This document shows positions 47,866 to 59,100 of a stretch of 64,000 bases of DNA, in pieces. The position numbers were made by a program, and so were the translations under genes. The stretch's first letter is position 1, and each line of letters starts with the position of its first letter. The notes beneath the pieces are model-generated. The model did not search any database and was not told where the DNA came from. It saw only the letters and a program-made list of their open reading frames with translations. The stretch is from positions 25,893,968-25,957,967 of the forward strand of contig NC_084704.1 in NCBI RefSeq assembly GCF_033807575.1. Direction: 5' to 3'. Origin of the DNA: Cydia pomonella. Taxonomy: Eukaryota > Arthropoda > Insecta > Lepidoptera > Tortricidae.

Positions 47866-47957
47866 AAAAAGTGGCTGTGACATAATCGGACAGACAGACG
47901 GACATGACGAATCTATAAGGGTTCCGTTTTTTGCCATTTGGCTACGGAACCCTAATA
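47866..47957 (-). repeat. gggttccgta-element fragment
   Basis: Reads aaaaagtggctgtgacataa..ggcttacggaaccc-type end on the plus strand; this is the 5' ~90 bp of the element in minus orientation. Confidence 0.8.
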
Positions 47958-48716
47958 GTCCGTTTTGTAAAAAGTGCGATTTATGACGGCGAATGCAAGG
48001 GAATTGTGAGGGTGATATATATATGTTACACTTTCAAGGAGCTGGTGGGAGGAACGGCACTACTTTTCAGCCTGGCTGGGAGCCCTAGTACAACGATCAG
48101 AAATCAAACTGCGGTCTAATAATAATGCATACGACACAGTTTTACCCTAGTTTTAGTTTTACTAATATTTTGGCATAGCCCAGATAAAGATTAAATTATG
48201 AAATGTTTATATAAGTAACATTAGCAGGTCTTAAACAAAAGTGAATATGCTGGTACCTATCATAATTAAGTATTTAAATACCTAAACCCAACCTATATAA
48301 TTTGTTTCGATACGAGTCTTAACTAATTTGTTATCACCATCGTTACGTTATTAAAGTAAATAGGCTTGTAATTGCCATTGCAACATGCCTCGTATTGCGC
48401 AGATCGATTTAATGGTTTCATTTGTATCCGTTTTATTATTGTATGGTCTTATGGTATGGTGACTCAATATCCGGCACCGAGGGCGATTGCCTCATCGAAT
48501 CGTGTTTTTAATTTGACTCCAACTCAGGACTTTTTCAGTTCTCTGACCAAATACCGCCGCTGTGTGCATGTGAACATTTGGAGCCATTTGGAAAACTTTT
48601 CATTTTTGCCATTTCGACTGCTGGCACTTTTATTACGCTTACCAATGAGGAAAATACAATGAGCATAATAATCAATAGCAACCAGCGACTTCCACTTGAG
48701 AACAGAGGGCCTACCG
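47958..48716. other. Intergenic DNA
   Basis: No exon or recognised repeat. Confidence 0.4.
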
Positions 48717-48831
48717 CGAACACCGAATTTCACAAATCGCGGGCATCTTTCTCCGTCACTCTAATACGCCTTAATTTGAGTAAAAGAGACAGATGCTCGC
48801 AATTTGCCAACTTCAGGGTTCGCGGTAGGCG
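48717..48831. repeat. gggcctaccgcgaa MITE, copy 2
   Basis: gggcctaccgcgaacaccga and gggttcgcggtaggc are inverted ends. The middle shares ggcatctttctccgtcactc and gagtaaaagagacagatgct with the family. Confidence 0.8.
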
Positions 48832-49094
48832 CTTAGTGCTCGACATTGGTCTATCCCGCCGGTTAGCGTGTAAGAATGATCTGTTCCTATTTCGAGTCCC
48901 AATTCCGTGGCCCCTATATATGATGTAAATCAGCAATGCTCACAATGATCCCACAGTTGCCAATCTTTTATGTTATGATACTTATGATGTATGTGCTAGT
49001 TATCTCAACTCAGAATATTAGGCTTTGGAAAGATAAGTATAAGTACATATTAACTAGCGCTGCAATTTTATAGTGGCTGTAAAAGTAAAGTAGT

Positions 49095-49395
49095 AGTAGC
49101 TGGGCATAAGCAGCCGTGGCCGACCTGGAAAGTCTTAAACAGATTGCGTTCCCAGGTCGGCCGCAGCAAGGAGAACATGCTGAAGTGGGACGCCCTAGGC
49201 GGCTCAAACACCGAATGCCCATGTGGGACGACTCCCCAAACAATGGAACACATGCTGTCCTGTCCAGCGTGCCCGCATGCCTGCTCTGAGCCGGACCTCT
49301 GTGATGCGACTGACAGGGTGATAAATGTCGCTATCTTTTGGTCCTGCACAGTTTGAAAGTCCGAAACCGTCGACACGAGAAGAAGAAGAATTTTA
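49095..49395 (+). mobile_element. 3' end of a Jockey-like non-LTR retrotransposon
   Basis: The plus frame RLRSQVGRSKENMLKWDALG, then CPCGTTPQTMEHMLSCPACP and DATDRVINVAIFW, is the usual Cys-rich C-terminus of such elements. It ends in a (gaa)n tail at 49380. Only ~90 codons remain. Confidence 0.75.
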
Positions 49396-50372
49396 TAGTA
49401 CGAATGCCGAATCAGAAAATCAAGCTGTTTTAGAGACAAAAAACGTTCCGTCTAAACTATAGGTATTGTTAACGACAGACATAACGATTCACGGCACAAC
49501 ACTATTGTTGAAACATGCCTACATCACTAGCGCATGACATGTGCCTGTGCATGTGGGTCGTTTGGATTTGATCGTGCCTTTTACAAAGTATAAATAATTT
49601 CATCGGAACTCAATGTTCTCTTTAGTAAGTTATTAGTATGTTATGTCAGTTATGTGTATTAGATAGTTGACCTAAGCAGTAAGGTTAGGCTAGGTACAAG
49701 CAATTCCAATTGCTTACCAATTAAAGGCAAACACTTGAAAGTGCCCTCTCCAAATTAGTCATATTTGTTCACTAAGTCACGTTACACAAGTTCATTCGAA
49801 TTCTGAACTCCAACCCATTTTGGACCCACCTCGGAAAGTCCAAACACACGATAATGCGTTAGAGGGCATTCTTCTTCGTTCTACCACATATAGCTCAGCT
49901 GCGTACTGTGGATCGTCCAGATAGACCCATAAACAGGATTTTTCGGGTCACCTAAGCAAAGATTTATAAGGCAATAATGCGTAATAGATCAGTGCACCTA
50001 AGTTGATTCGGATAGGAGGCCCATCTGTGCCCATATAGAGTTGGCCTAAGCGCCCAGCCTTTTACAAGGTTGCAAATTAAATAAGTATCTACTTGAGATT
50101 TTTTACGGGTGCCGCGGGGTTTTCTAACATACATGTTAGAAAACGTGGCCACTGACCAAGGCCTCTAGTGCTCGGGCTGGTCGAATCGGCATTTTCAGCT
50201 TTTGCGGCTGATGACATAACCCCGCGGCACCCGTAAAAAATCTCAAGTAGATACTTATTTAACATCTATTTCACTTTATTTATTTGGATGTATTAAGCCT
50301 GTACTCGCACATCTTTGCATTTGGAATACAAATAAGCCTTATGTATTGTGTGTCTTATCGAGTTCCAATATG
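49396..50372. other. Intergenic DNA upstream of the chorion-like gene
   Basis: Contains an inverted pair near 50091-50256: gagattttttacgggtgccg, cggggtt and its complement ccccgcggcacccgtaaaaa, atctc, about 120 bp apart, a MITE-like structure. Otherwise nothing recognised. Confidence 0.5.
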
Positions 50373-50378
50373 TCACGT
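50373..50378 (+). promoter_or_regulatory. TCACGT hexamer upstream of the chorion-like gene
   Basis: TCACGT is a known promoter element of moth chorion genes. It lies 195 bp before the ATG and about 130 bp before a tataat at 50503, somewhat further than in silkmoth chorion promoters. A hexamer can occur by chance. Confidence 0.35.
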
Positions 50379-50572
50379 CCAACTTTGTTATTGCACCTGA
50401 CCCTGTCATGAAACGCTTCCAAGTACGATTACGTATCTTCACATAACATGCGTCAATATCAACGCAAGGCAATGTTGAGCAATAATTTATAATAAAAGGA
50501 CCTATAATATTTTGAACGTGTTAGTTCTACGCAACTTTTAAGATTTTTTCTTTTCGTGTGCATCGAGCCATA

Positions 50573-50623
50573 ATGCACGCTAAGGGATTTATTCTGCTTT
50601 GTGCGCATTTGCTTTTAGTGCAG
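50573..50623 (+). CDS. Chorion-like gene, exon 1
   Basis: 17 codons of signal peptide in phase 0. The ATG context is cgagccataATG. Confidence 0.68.
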
Positions 50624-52259
50624 GTAAGTAATATTTGAAATGCATTAATGTTGAAATTTGATAAGTAACGTGCATTTCGGTGAATCATAATTCTGTTAAG
50701 TAGTAAATAATTACTAATGACTAAATACTAAATAAGTACAATACAATAGGTATAAATATGCACGAGAAAATCTTAGTAACCGCTAGTAGAATAAGAATTC
50801 TAAAATATATTCATTGTTTACCGTATAACATTCGCGTAATAAATTCTAAGTTTAAAAAGATTTAGAACGTCATTTACGGTTGTTGTTCTGTCACAAAGGT
50901 TTGGACTGATAAAAAAGCTATAGGTACAGATCCCTTATTAATCTTATTATTCATATACACCGTGTTTTTAATGAATTCCGTTAACTTCGGGATATCGGTA
51001 AGTAAGTACGTTTAAGGAAACTAAAAGGCATAGTCAATAAATAAATAAAAAGATTTTATTATACTTTTTAGGGTTCCGTACCCGAAGGGTAAAACGGGAC
51101 CCTATTACTAAGACTCCGCTGTCCGTCCGTCTGTCCGTCCGTCCGTCTGTATGTCACCAGGCTGTATCTCATGAACTGTGATAGATTACAGATGATGTAC
51201 TTCTTTACAAATACTAAAAAGTACGGAACCCTCGGTGGGCGAGTCCGACTCGCACATGTCCTGTTTTTTAATTTGATTTATTTTTATAAAAAGTAATTAA
51301 CTGTTGCATAAATATAGCGTTCTCGTAACACGGGCATTACATTTAACTCAACCAAACAATTGAAAACTGTGACATATCAATGTAATTTCGAACATCGATC
51401 GTCCGAGATAGTACTTACGTTTAGTTGCAAATGTATGAACTCGTACTAAACACTAATCAATATGTAAACAGGCCCTAAGGCAATTCCCTATACAAAACGA
51501 AGAACATTCTCGAGAACGCACAACTATCGTCATCACTCATCAGGCGCTCTAGATCCGCCTACCCTCCTCCTCCCGTCGCGACTCCTGTCGTGCGATACCT
51601 AATACAGTGGAACCTCGATATCACGAATCTGAAGGGAAACGTTAAAATTTTCATGTTAACGAGCTTTCGTCTTATAGAGGGTATGAACTTAAGACTACTT
51701 ACAGAGGTTCTTATTCGTCTTAAACAGGTTTCGAGTTACAGAGGTAAAATGAATGTAAATTCGTATTAAAGTGGTAATTATACATACGCATAGAGTACGG
51801 TCTTATTATTTTCTTCGAGTTACAGAGGTCTGTTGATAAATAACTTCGAGATATAGAGGTCAAATATCAGTTTTCGAGTTATAGAGGTTTAATTTGTACT
51901 GAATAGCCGTGAAGGGAATCGTTGGTTACGTCTTAATGGGGTTGAATATTTCGAGTTATGAGTGGTACCTAGCGTATTTTGTGTTAAAAAAACCTTTACA
52001 ATTGAACCAACTCTGAGGGAGTTAGTTAAATTATGAAGGTTGTCCCTCCGTACACAAATGTACTTTGTTGCAGCAAGTATTCTCCCAAGCCAAGCAACCC
52101 CTGACGCTGCAGTCACTCAGCCAGGGCTGCAGCTCGTTCGTGGTCAACAGTTTAACCGACATCACGCCGAGCGGCATCTCCGTCAGCTCTGACAAGCTGA
52201 CCCTGAAGACTCCCGTCACAGCTCCCATCCAGAAGCTTCCTGCCCGCCTAGGCGGCTAA
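50573..52259 (+). CDS. Small secreted chorion-like protein, 2 exons, 78 residues
   Basis: Exon 1 (50573-50623) encodes MHAKGFILLCAHLLLVQ and exon 2 (52074-52259) begins QVFSQAKQ. The signal peptide, probably ending VFSQA, is split by an intron, as in silkmoth chorion genes. The mature ~57 residues have one Cys (SQGCSSF). They then have VVNSLTDITPSGISVSSDKL, TLKTPVTAPIQKLP, resembling the central domain of chorion A/B proteins, where 'P.G..V.S..L.L.......LP' alternation forms beta strands. The Gly- and Cys-rich arms of true chorions are missing. Donor caggtaagt, acceptor ctttgttgcag; aataaa at 52262 and 52343. Another small secreted protein family is possible. Confidence 0.7.
50958..51484 (+). 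repeat. Dispersed repeat, copy 2, interrupted
   Basis: Homologous to 34182-34450 but split by a gggttccgta element at about 51065-51269. It lies in the intron of the chorion-like gene. Confidence 0.7.
51065..51269 (+). mobile_element. Short gggttccgta element, complete
   Basis: tttttagggttccgtacccg..gtccgtccgtctg..tacggaaccctcggtgggcg..tgtccttttttt-like end. About 205 bp without subrepeats. Nested in the preceding repeat. Confidence 0.8.
51605..51970 (+). mobile_element. pogo/Tigger-like MITE with gagttatagaggt repeats
   Basis: Starts cagtggaacctcgatatcac, the end type of pogo/Tigger elements. It is followed by at least five diverged copies of cgagttacagaggt/cgagttatagaggt. The right end is degenerate (gagttatgagtggtacc). 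In the intron of the chorion-like gene. Confidence 0.6.
52074..52259 (+). CDS. Chorion-like gene, exon 2
   Basis: Completes the signal peptide and all of the mature part, ending KLPARLGG and TAA. Confidence 0.75.
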   Translation, partial: QVFSQAKQPLTLQSLSQGCSSFVVNSLTDITPSGISVSSDKLTLKTPVTAPIQKLPARLGG

Positions 52260-52348
52260 AAAATAAATTACGAAAATGGCGTTTTGTATTAATTACCGAG
52301 CTACACTACGTGTTTTTGTTTTCTACTAATTGTTAAATTTATAATAAA

Positions 52349-52953
52349 ATAATTCAAAATTGGCTATATTTGTGTATTTTTAACCGAGTTCAAAATGGAA
52401 ATTAATCTGAAATGAATATGCTCGGATGTGTGTATGTATTTTTATTCAGTAGAGTTAAGTTGTTATATAGAGCCCTGTTTCTGATATGAGTAAGTACCTA
52501 ATTTTTTTTAAAAGTAGAATTACAAGAAGGTAGTAAAAAAGGCGATTGAAGGTGGCAGGTACCGTCATGACGGGGTAGCCTATCTTTAGGTTGTTAAATA
52601 AATGTAAACAATGTGTTTTTACATTTTCGGGTAATTTAAACATTTATCAGTTGGCCAACCAAATAGAAAACTACCTGGATCTGATTCTCATCGTTCTGGC
52701 TTCTAACCTATTTCATTTTATCGTGTAATGTTTTCGTCTACCCTCAAATGGCTAAATATTAGATATCATTTTAGGTTCTTTACTAGGGCGAAGTAATATA
52801 AAATAGCACGATTATTGCAGCTTCGTTGTAAAGTTTTGGCACATCGAGTTAAATTGACTTAAATAAATTTCTTGACCAATAAAGTACCTAACCGCGGTTT
52901 GTTTACATTCTTTTAGATACCTAAAGATACAGACTATAGAGGTCCATCGGCTG
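52349..52953. other. Intergenic DNA
   Basis: Nothing recognised. Confidence 0.4.
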
Positions 52954-53065
52954 TAGTACGGTAGCATTTTTATCACTTGTGACTATGCCTGTCACTTTCG
53001 CACTTACATACTTGTCAGAACGTGACAAAAATAGTGACAAGTGATAAAAATGTGACCGTGCTACA
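52954..53065. repeat. Palindromic MITE (gtagcacggt..accgtgctac)
   Basis: gtagtacggtagcatttttatcacttgt pairs with acaagtgataaaaatgtgac, cgtgctac. The loop includes gtcactttcgcacttacata. It is followed directly by a tRNA-like B-box (ccggttcgaatac) at 53099. Confidence 0.7.
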
Positions 53066-53385
53066 GCTGCTGGGCGTTAGCCGCGTAAGCTGAAGACACC
53101 GGTTCGAATACTTCGAATCCGAGCTCCGCCACTGGAGGGCTTGGTCACTTTTTCTTTAGTTACATAGGTTAACATGCAACCCCTATCCTCAATATATAGC
53201 TACTCTATATAATATTTTGCCTACGATTATTCCTGCATGGAAATCATGGAATACTTAGATAACATAAAAAAGCGTGATTGTTTTACTTAAATATGACGGT
53301 GAACGATTCATTAATATTTACTGATTGTGTAGGCTTGGTCCTGCTCACGTCTCATGAATCACCCTGTATAGTTTTACCCAGCGGA

Positions 53386-53447
53386 AAGGTAACTACGGAA
53401 CCCTACACTGAGCATGGCCTGACAGGCTCTTGGCCGGTTGTTTTTTA
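53386..53447 (+). repeat. 3' fragment of the gggttccgta family
   Basis: actacggaaccctacactga, gcatggcctgacaggctctt, ggccgg: end piece of the subtype at 28997-29661. Confidence 0.7.
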
Positions 53448-53642
53448 TGAAATTTTTGATCCCATCTAGAAATTTCCACCCCTCCCCCTATTTTTAAGCC
53501 CTTAAGGGATGATTTCGGGGATAAAAACTCTTGTATATTAACTCAGCGGTTGTTGGTTCCTTGTACAAATACCCCCCCCCCCACACACACCCACACTTTT
53601 CAGAACCTTAAGGGGTGAGTTCTGGGAGGAAAAGTATCCTAT

Positions 53643-54106
53643 GTGTTAGGAGTGTTAGGAATGTTAGGAGTGTTAGGAATGGTAGGATACAATAAACTAG
53701 AAGTTAGAAGGGAACTGGGGCTAGCTTCATATATATTTAAGTTGTTACGAGGCAAGTTGTGCAACCCTGGAGTCCTGGCAGAGGTGCGTTTGAACGTACC
53801 AGATCGGTATGTGTGGCGACGGCGGCGGCCGAGCCTGCTGGCCGAGCCGCGCGCTCGAACGCAACTCCTTCGCCAGGCCCCCTTTACGCGCGCAATTCGG
53901 ACACTTAATCGAGTAGCGATCGAGTTAGATTTGTTTCTTTGTTCTTTGAGCGAATTCACAAGGGCCACGCTGTATGTATTGTGTTACTGTAGTTTGTAAA
54001 ACTTAATCTATGTACTGTATACCTATGTAATTATTTTATTTTGTGTGTCAAATTCCATACTGTCGAATTAGGATACCCTGTAACGATGGTTGTGTGTATG
54101 TAATAA

Positions 54107-54177
<71 letters not shown>
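53643..54177 (+). mobile_element. 5'-truncated non-LTR retrotransposon with 66-bp poly(A)
   Basis: The plus frame LASYIFKLLRGKLCNPGVLA, then VPDRYVWRRRRPSLLAEPRA and LNRVAIELDLFLCSLSEFTR, is a LINE C-terminus. It is followed by a short 3' UTR, aataaa (54102-54107) and an uninterrupted A66 (54112-54177). The insert splits an older dispersed repeat (..aaaagtatcctatg / tccttcccgaccc..gcggtttaagcgtgaagag). The long pure A-tract suggests a young copy. Confidence 0.8.
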
Positions 54178-54179
<2 letters not shown>

Positions 54180-55156
54180 AGTCCTTCCCGACCCGTCCCG
54201 GGACTCTGTATTCAGCGGTTCAGCGGTTTAAGCGTGAAGAGTTAAATGTGCATGTTACATATATGGTTTTTAAAAAGCGGCCAATTTTGAGTCGGACTCG
54301 CCATGAAGGGTTCCGTACCATTTATGACGTATTAAAAAAAAATTACTTACTAGATCTCGTTCAAACCAATTTTCAGTGGAAGTTTGCATGGTAATGTATA
54401 TCATATATTTTTTTTAGATTTTTCATTCTGTTATTTTAGAAGTTCAGGGGGTGGGGGGGGACACACATTTTAACACTTTGAAAGTGTCTCTCGCGCAAAC
54501 TATTCAGTGTAGGAAAAAATGATATTAGAAACCTAAATATAATTTTTGAAGACCTATCCATAGAGACCCCACACGTATGGGTTTAATAAAAATTTTTTTT
54601 TTTAATTTTAAGGCGTATAAAAAAAAAACTACTTACTAGATCTCGTTCAAAGCAATTTTCGGTGGTAGTTTGCATTGTAATGTACATCATATATTCTTTT
54701 TAGGTTTGTCATTCTCTTATTTTAGAAGTTACGGGGGGGGGGGGAACATTTTACCACTTTGGAAGTGTCTCTCGCGCAAACTATTCAGTTTAGAAAAAAA
54801 TGATATTAGAAACCTAAATATCAGTTTTGAAGACCTATCCATAGATACCCCACACGTATGGGTTTGATGATTTTTTTTTTAATTTTATGACGTATTTAAA
54901 AAAATATTGGTCTCGTTCAAACCAATTTTCTGTGGAAGTTTGCATGGTAATGTTTATCATATATTTTTTTAGATTTTTCATTCTATTATTTTTTAAGTTA
55001 CAGGGGGGGGGGGACGGGCCCCCATTTTACCACTTTGAAAGTGTCTCTCGCGCAAACTATTCAGTTTAGAAAAAAATGATATTAGAAACCTAAATATCAT
55101 TTTTGAAGACCTATCCATAGATACCCCACACGTATGGGTTTGATGATTTTTTTTTT

Positions 55157-55311
55157 ATACTACGTCGGTGGCAAACTAGCATACGGCCCGCCTGATGGTA
55201 AGCAGTCTCCGTAGCCTATGTACGCCTGCAACTCCAGAGGAGTTACATGCGCGTTGCCGACCCTAAACCCGCCCCCCCGTCGTTGAGCTCTGGCAACCTT
55301 ACTTATTTTAT
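55157..55311 (+). repeat. SINE inserted in the repeat array
   Basis: cgtcggtggcaaactagcat, acggcccgcctgatggtaag and gcctgcaactccagaggagt are the body of a very common moth SINE. Its right end is ctctggcaaccttactta. Confidence 0.75.
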
Positions 55312-55418
55312 GACGTATTAAAAAAACTACTTACTAGATCTCGTTCAAACCAATTTTCGGTGTAATGTACATCATATATTCTTTTTAGGTTTATCATTCT
55401 CTTATTTTAGAAGTTACA

Positions 55419-55449
<31 letters not shown>
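55419..55449 (+). repeat. G31 homopolymer
   Basis: Thirty-one consecutive G in one subrepeat, where sister copies have 8-13. Confidence 0.9.
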
Positions 55450-55451
<2 letters not shown>

Positions 55452-55847
55452 ACACATTTTACCACTTTGGAAGTGTCTCTAGCGCAAACTATTCAGTTTA
55501 GAAAAAAATTATATTAGAAACCTCTATATCATTTTTGAAGACCTATCCATACCCCACACGTATGGGTTTGATGAAAAAAGATTTTTTGAGTTTCAGTTCT
55601 AAGTATGAGGAACCCCCAAAATTTATTGTTTTTTTTTTTAATATTTTTGTGTAAAAATCTTAATGCGGTTCATAAAATACATCTACTTACCGTATACCGT
55701 ACTTACCATTTTTTTCCGAAACTATAAGAGCTATACTTCTTATAGTTTCGGAAAAAAATGGCTGTGACATAAACGGACAGACAGACGGACATGACGAATC
55801 TATAAGGGTTTCGTTATTTGCCATTTGGCTACGAAACCCTAAAAAGT

Positions 55848-56016
55848 AGTTTGTTTTTTCAATCTGGCAATTTTTCAATGCTAATGTCACTTGCCTTGCC
55901 ATTTGCCAATAGATTAAGTTCAGCAAGAAGTTAAGATTTGTCATAATTATTTACTATTTCTACTTAAGTATTGATATTACATTTCTAAATTAATACGACG
56001 AAATCAAGAAATAATC
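55848..56016 (+). promoter_or_regulatory. Probable promoter and 5' UTR of TMEM50A
   Basis: Only 169 bp separate the repeat array from the ATG. No TATA box is evident. The promoter must lie here or within the repeat. Confidence 0.4.
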
Positions 56017-56112
56017 ATGAACTGCTTCGAGAACGTGACTGTACCAAATTGCGTGTGGTTTGAAGGAGGAGAAAGGCGCAATATTTTTGCGTCGATGGCT
56101 GCAGGTTTTCTG
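56017..56112 (+). CDS. TMEM50A: TMEM50A exon 1
   Basis: 32 codons, ATG to AAGFL, phase 0, donor gtaatt. Confidence 0.93.
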
Positions 56113-59100
56113 GTAATTGTTTTGCTATTTTCTCGATGAATCATTGTTCCACTTATATAAGTTAGACTACTAAGGCCTGTTTGTGATATAATATGGTCAA
56201 CTTACTTAATAACTGGCATCGTAACTATATGAAACTGCAGGTCATCACTGTAATACAAGAATTTAATAAGGATCTTTTGTTGTGTCACTTTGCTTGATGC
56301 ATCTTTATAGTATTGTGGTGATATTTATTCCCATTTGATAATAAATAACTATACATTTTAAAGTATATTGTGTAATTTACTATGTGTAATAAACTGTATT
56401 GGCAAAGGCTGTAAACTGTGTCTCAACTGTGTCTAAAATTTATAACCAAGTGCCCGATGACATCAAGGCTGATACAATAACTTCTTTGTAACAAAACTGA
56501 AATCGTACTTAGTCTCTGCTGCCTACTATTCATTGAACGATTTCATAAGTAAGTAATAAAGTATGCAGTTAATACATTCATACTTGGACTCAAAAACAAA
56601 AAAAAATGTTTCATTAGTAATACAAATTATAATTGTAATATTAACGATGTGATGTGAAAAAATATTATTTTATAAATTAATATAATATTAATTCAGCCTA
56701 TATTCGTCCCACTGCTGGGCACAGGCATCCTCTCATGCACAAGAGAGCTTTGGCTATAGTCCCCACGCTAGCCCAATGTAGATTGGTGACTTCACATACA
56801 CCTTTGAATTTCTTCGCAGATGTATGCAGGTTTCCTCAGGATATTTTCTTCACCGAGAAACTAAATTAATAAATTGAGTTGAATTAAATTGTGATTTCAA
56901 AAAAGATAAGTGTCTAATATTGTTTTCTTTAGTTCTTTACAGGATGGTGGTTTATAATTGACTCAGCGTCTAAGTACCCCAGTGACCTACCAAGTGCAGC
57001 ACATGTCTGCGGAGTGATGGCTACTATATCTTTGATTATGATTAACTCTGTTTCGAATGCTCAGGTAAATATTACATGAAAAAAAAAACATGTAGTTCTT
57101 TTCACCTGTAATCCATGCAGTATTAGGTATATTAGTATCCCATTCTAATGTTGTGAATAATCTGTGGATACACAATGGGACTATGGCTTAAGCTTTATTA
57201 AGATGTCATTTAATAACATTGTAAATTACCCCATCCATTGAAATTGAAAGGCTTTATTTCTGGTCTGTCACCTATATTTCATTAGTTTACACAGCACTTA
57301 AAAATTATATTTGTCAAGTACAGAAATTATAAAATAAATAAATTAAACCCTTCACTTAAAGGTTGGGGTAACCACCGGCCTGCCAGCTGATGGGCTAGAG
57401 GGGGCAGTTCATATGGCCATTGTCAGTGGGAGGAGCACAAAGTTAATTAGAAATTTTAGTCTTGGGGGTAACATAAGCCATATATTATAGTATTATTATT
57501 GATCTATCCTCCATCCCGAATTTCTCTATCTTATTTGTATTTTTGTGTGAGAATGTGGTGCTTGCAAATGTGTTATTTTGATTATAGTAATAGGTCTATT
57601 TAGGTGTTAATTTTTTTTTTAAATATGTAACTTGAAGCTATCTAAAGGTTGTAATTAAAATTAATCAATTATATTTGCCTTGAATTAATGTCAATTACAA
57701 TAGAATTTTCAAATTTTAATCTACTGATTTACAAATAATGAATAGAGTCAGGCATTACTTTGCAGAAATCCATACTAATTAAAACAAAAAATATTACTTT
57801 GCTAATCCGCGAAAAGCTAACGTGCTAGTCAATCAGTGCTGACCCGTTATACTTACTTGCGTATGTTACATGAAATTAATGTACTCATTGACAAGCAAGA
57901 TTTGAGTATTTTATTATTATTTATTTGTTTCCAAACACATGCTAGTTTTAGGCATATTGAGACCTAATGCCAGAACATGGGTTGTAGTAGTTGCTAGTGG
58001 TTGCTAGTAGTTGCTGCTTAAGTATATTTCTGCTCATCCAATACTATTCTTGGATGTGCTAAATTTTAAATCATTCACAAATATTGCAGGTCCGGGGAGA
58101 GACGTACACCGGGGGCTGTATGGGGCCGCGTGGCGCGAGGCTCTGGCTCTTCATGGGCTTCGTCGTGGGTTTCGCGTCACTGATTGCTGCCTGCTGGATA
58201 CTGTTTGCCAATTATGTTAACACTGGTAAACCAGGCTCAGGTGTTACTTTTGCACTGTTTGTTTATAACCTGCATGGGCTGCATGCATATAATGCTCACG
58301 AATCACGATCATGGGCATGGGCATTCAGAACCTTCTTACAGTTAAATTGATTATTTAATGTGTATACATAAATTTCCAGAGCTGGACACCGTTAATCAAT
58401 AAGTTATAATAGTTAATCCGCTTAATAAAATGTTAACTTCGTTAAACGTTACTTTTGAAAGGTTTAAACGGAAGCTAAAGTTAATCGTCAACTCGAAATC
58501 GTAAATATACGCAATATGAAATAAAACTAGTAGAAATAATCATAAATTTTGATTTTTATTAAAGACTAATCTACTAATTAACATGGTAATCAATGATTAC
58601 TAATCATTACTAATTAATAATAGCATAGCCAATAAAAATATCATTTGCTAGCATCTGCCATAAGGTGCACGTTGCCCTTTATGAACATGAGGATATTAAA
58701 ATTGTCGCCTGACAGCGACGCCCGTTTTGGAGAAAGAATATCTTTTCCCGCCGAAAACAGGCGTTCCACAGCAGCACTCGAAGGTATACTAGTGTTATAT
58801 GTGAGTAGGTACTTAGGCATTAACGATTAACGGACTTAAGGAAAGTTAACGGAAGTTAACAAGTATTTAAAGTTAACTTAAAAGTTAATCCGGTACTCGA
58901 AAACTTAACTTCGTTAATTAACAATTAACGGACTTCTGCCCAGCTATGTAAATTTCTAATAATGTATGTGCACCTTTCTCTCAGCGTCCATGCTTATCAT
59001 GTCGGCGATTTCCTCGAAATGGCAGGGATCACGAATATCTAATTGTTTTTATATTGACCTATTTCACTAATTCCCTTTAATAACTTCAGGTTCAATTGTT

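Larger units (their letters stand above)
54269..55847 (-). mobile_element. gggttccgta array, minus orientation (four subrepeats)
   Basis: Mirror image of the 23.7-26.7 kb array. It starts with the gcggccaattttgagtcgga end and finishes with acgaaaccctaaaaagt. Subrepeats carry cacacgtatgggttt near 54570, 54851, 55127 and 55555, each with a G-run, the longest 31 bp (55419-55449). It is interrupted by a SINE at 55157-55311. It ends 170 bp before the TMEM50A start codon. Confidence 0.8.

Noticed and set aside
53643..53999. 118-codon frame as a host gene
   Set aside because: It is the C-terminus of a LINE, shown by the sequence type and the poly(A) tail directly after it.
54043..54231. Frame with a long lysine tract
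   Set aside because: It is the translation of the LINE poly(A) tail.
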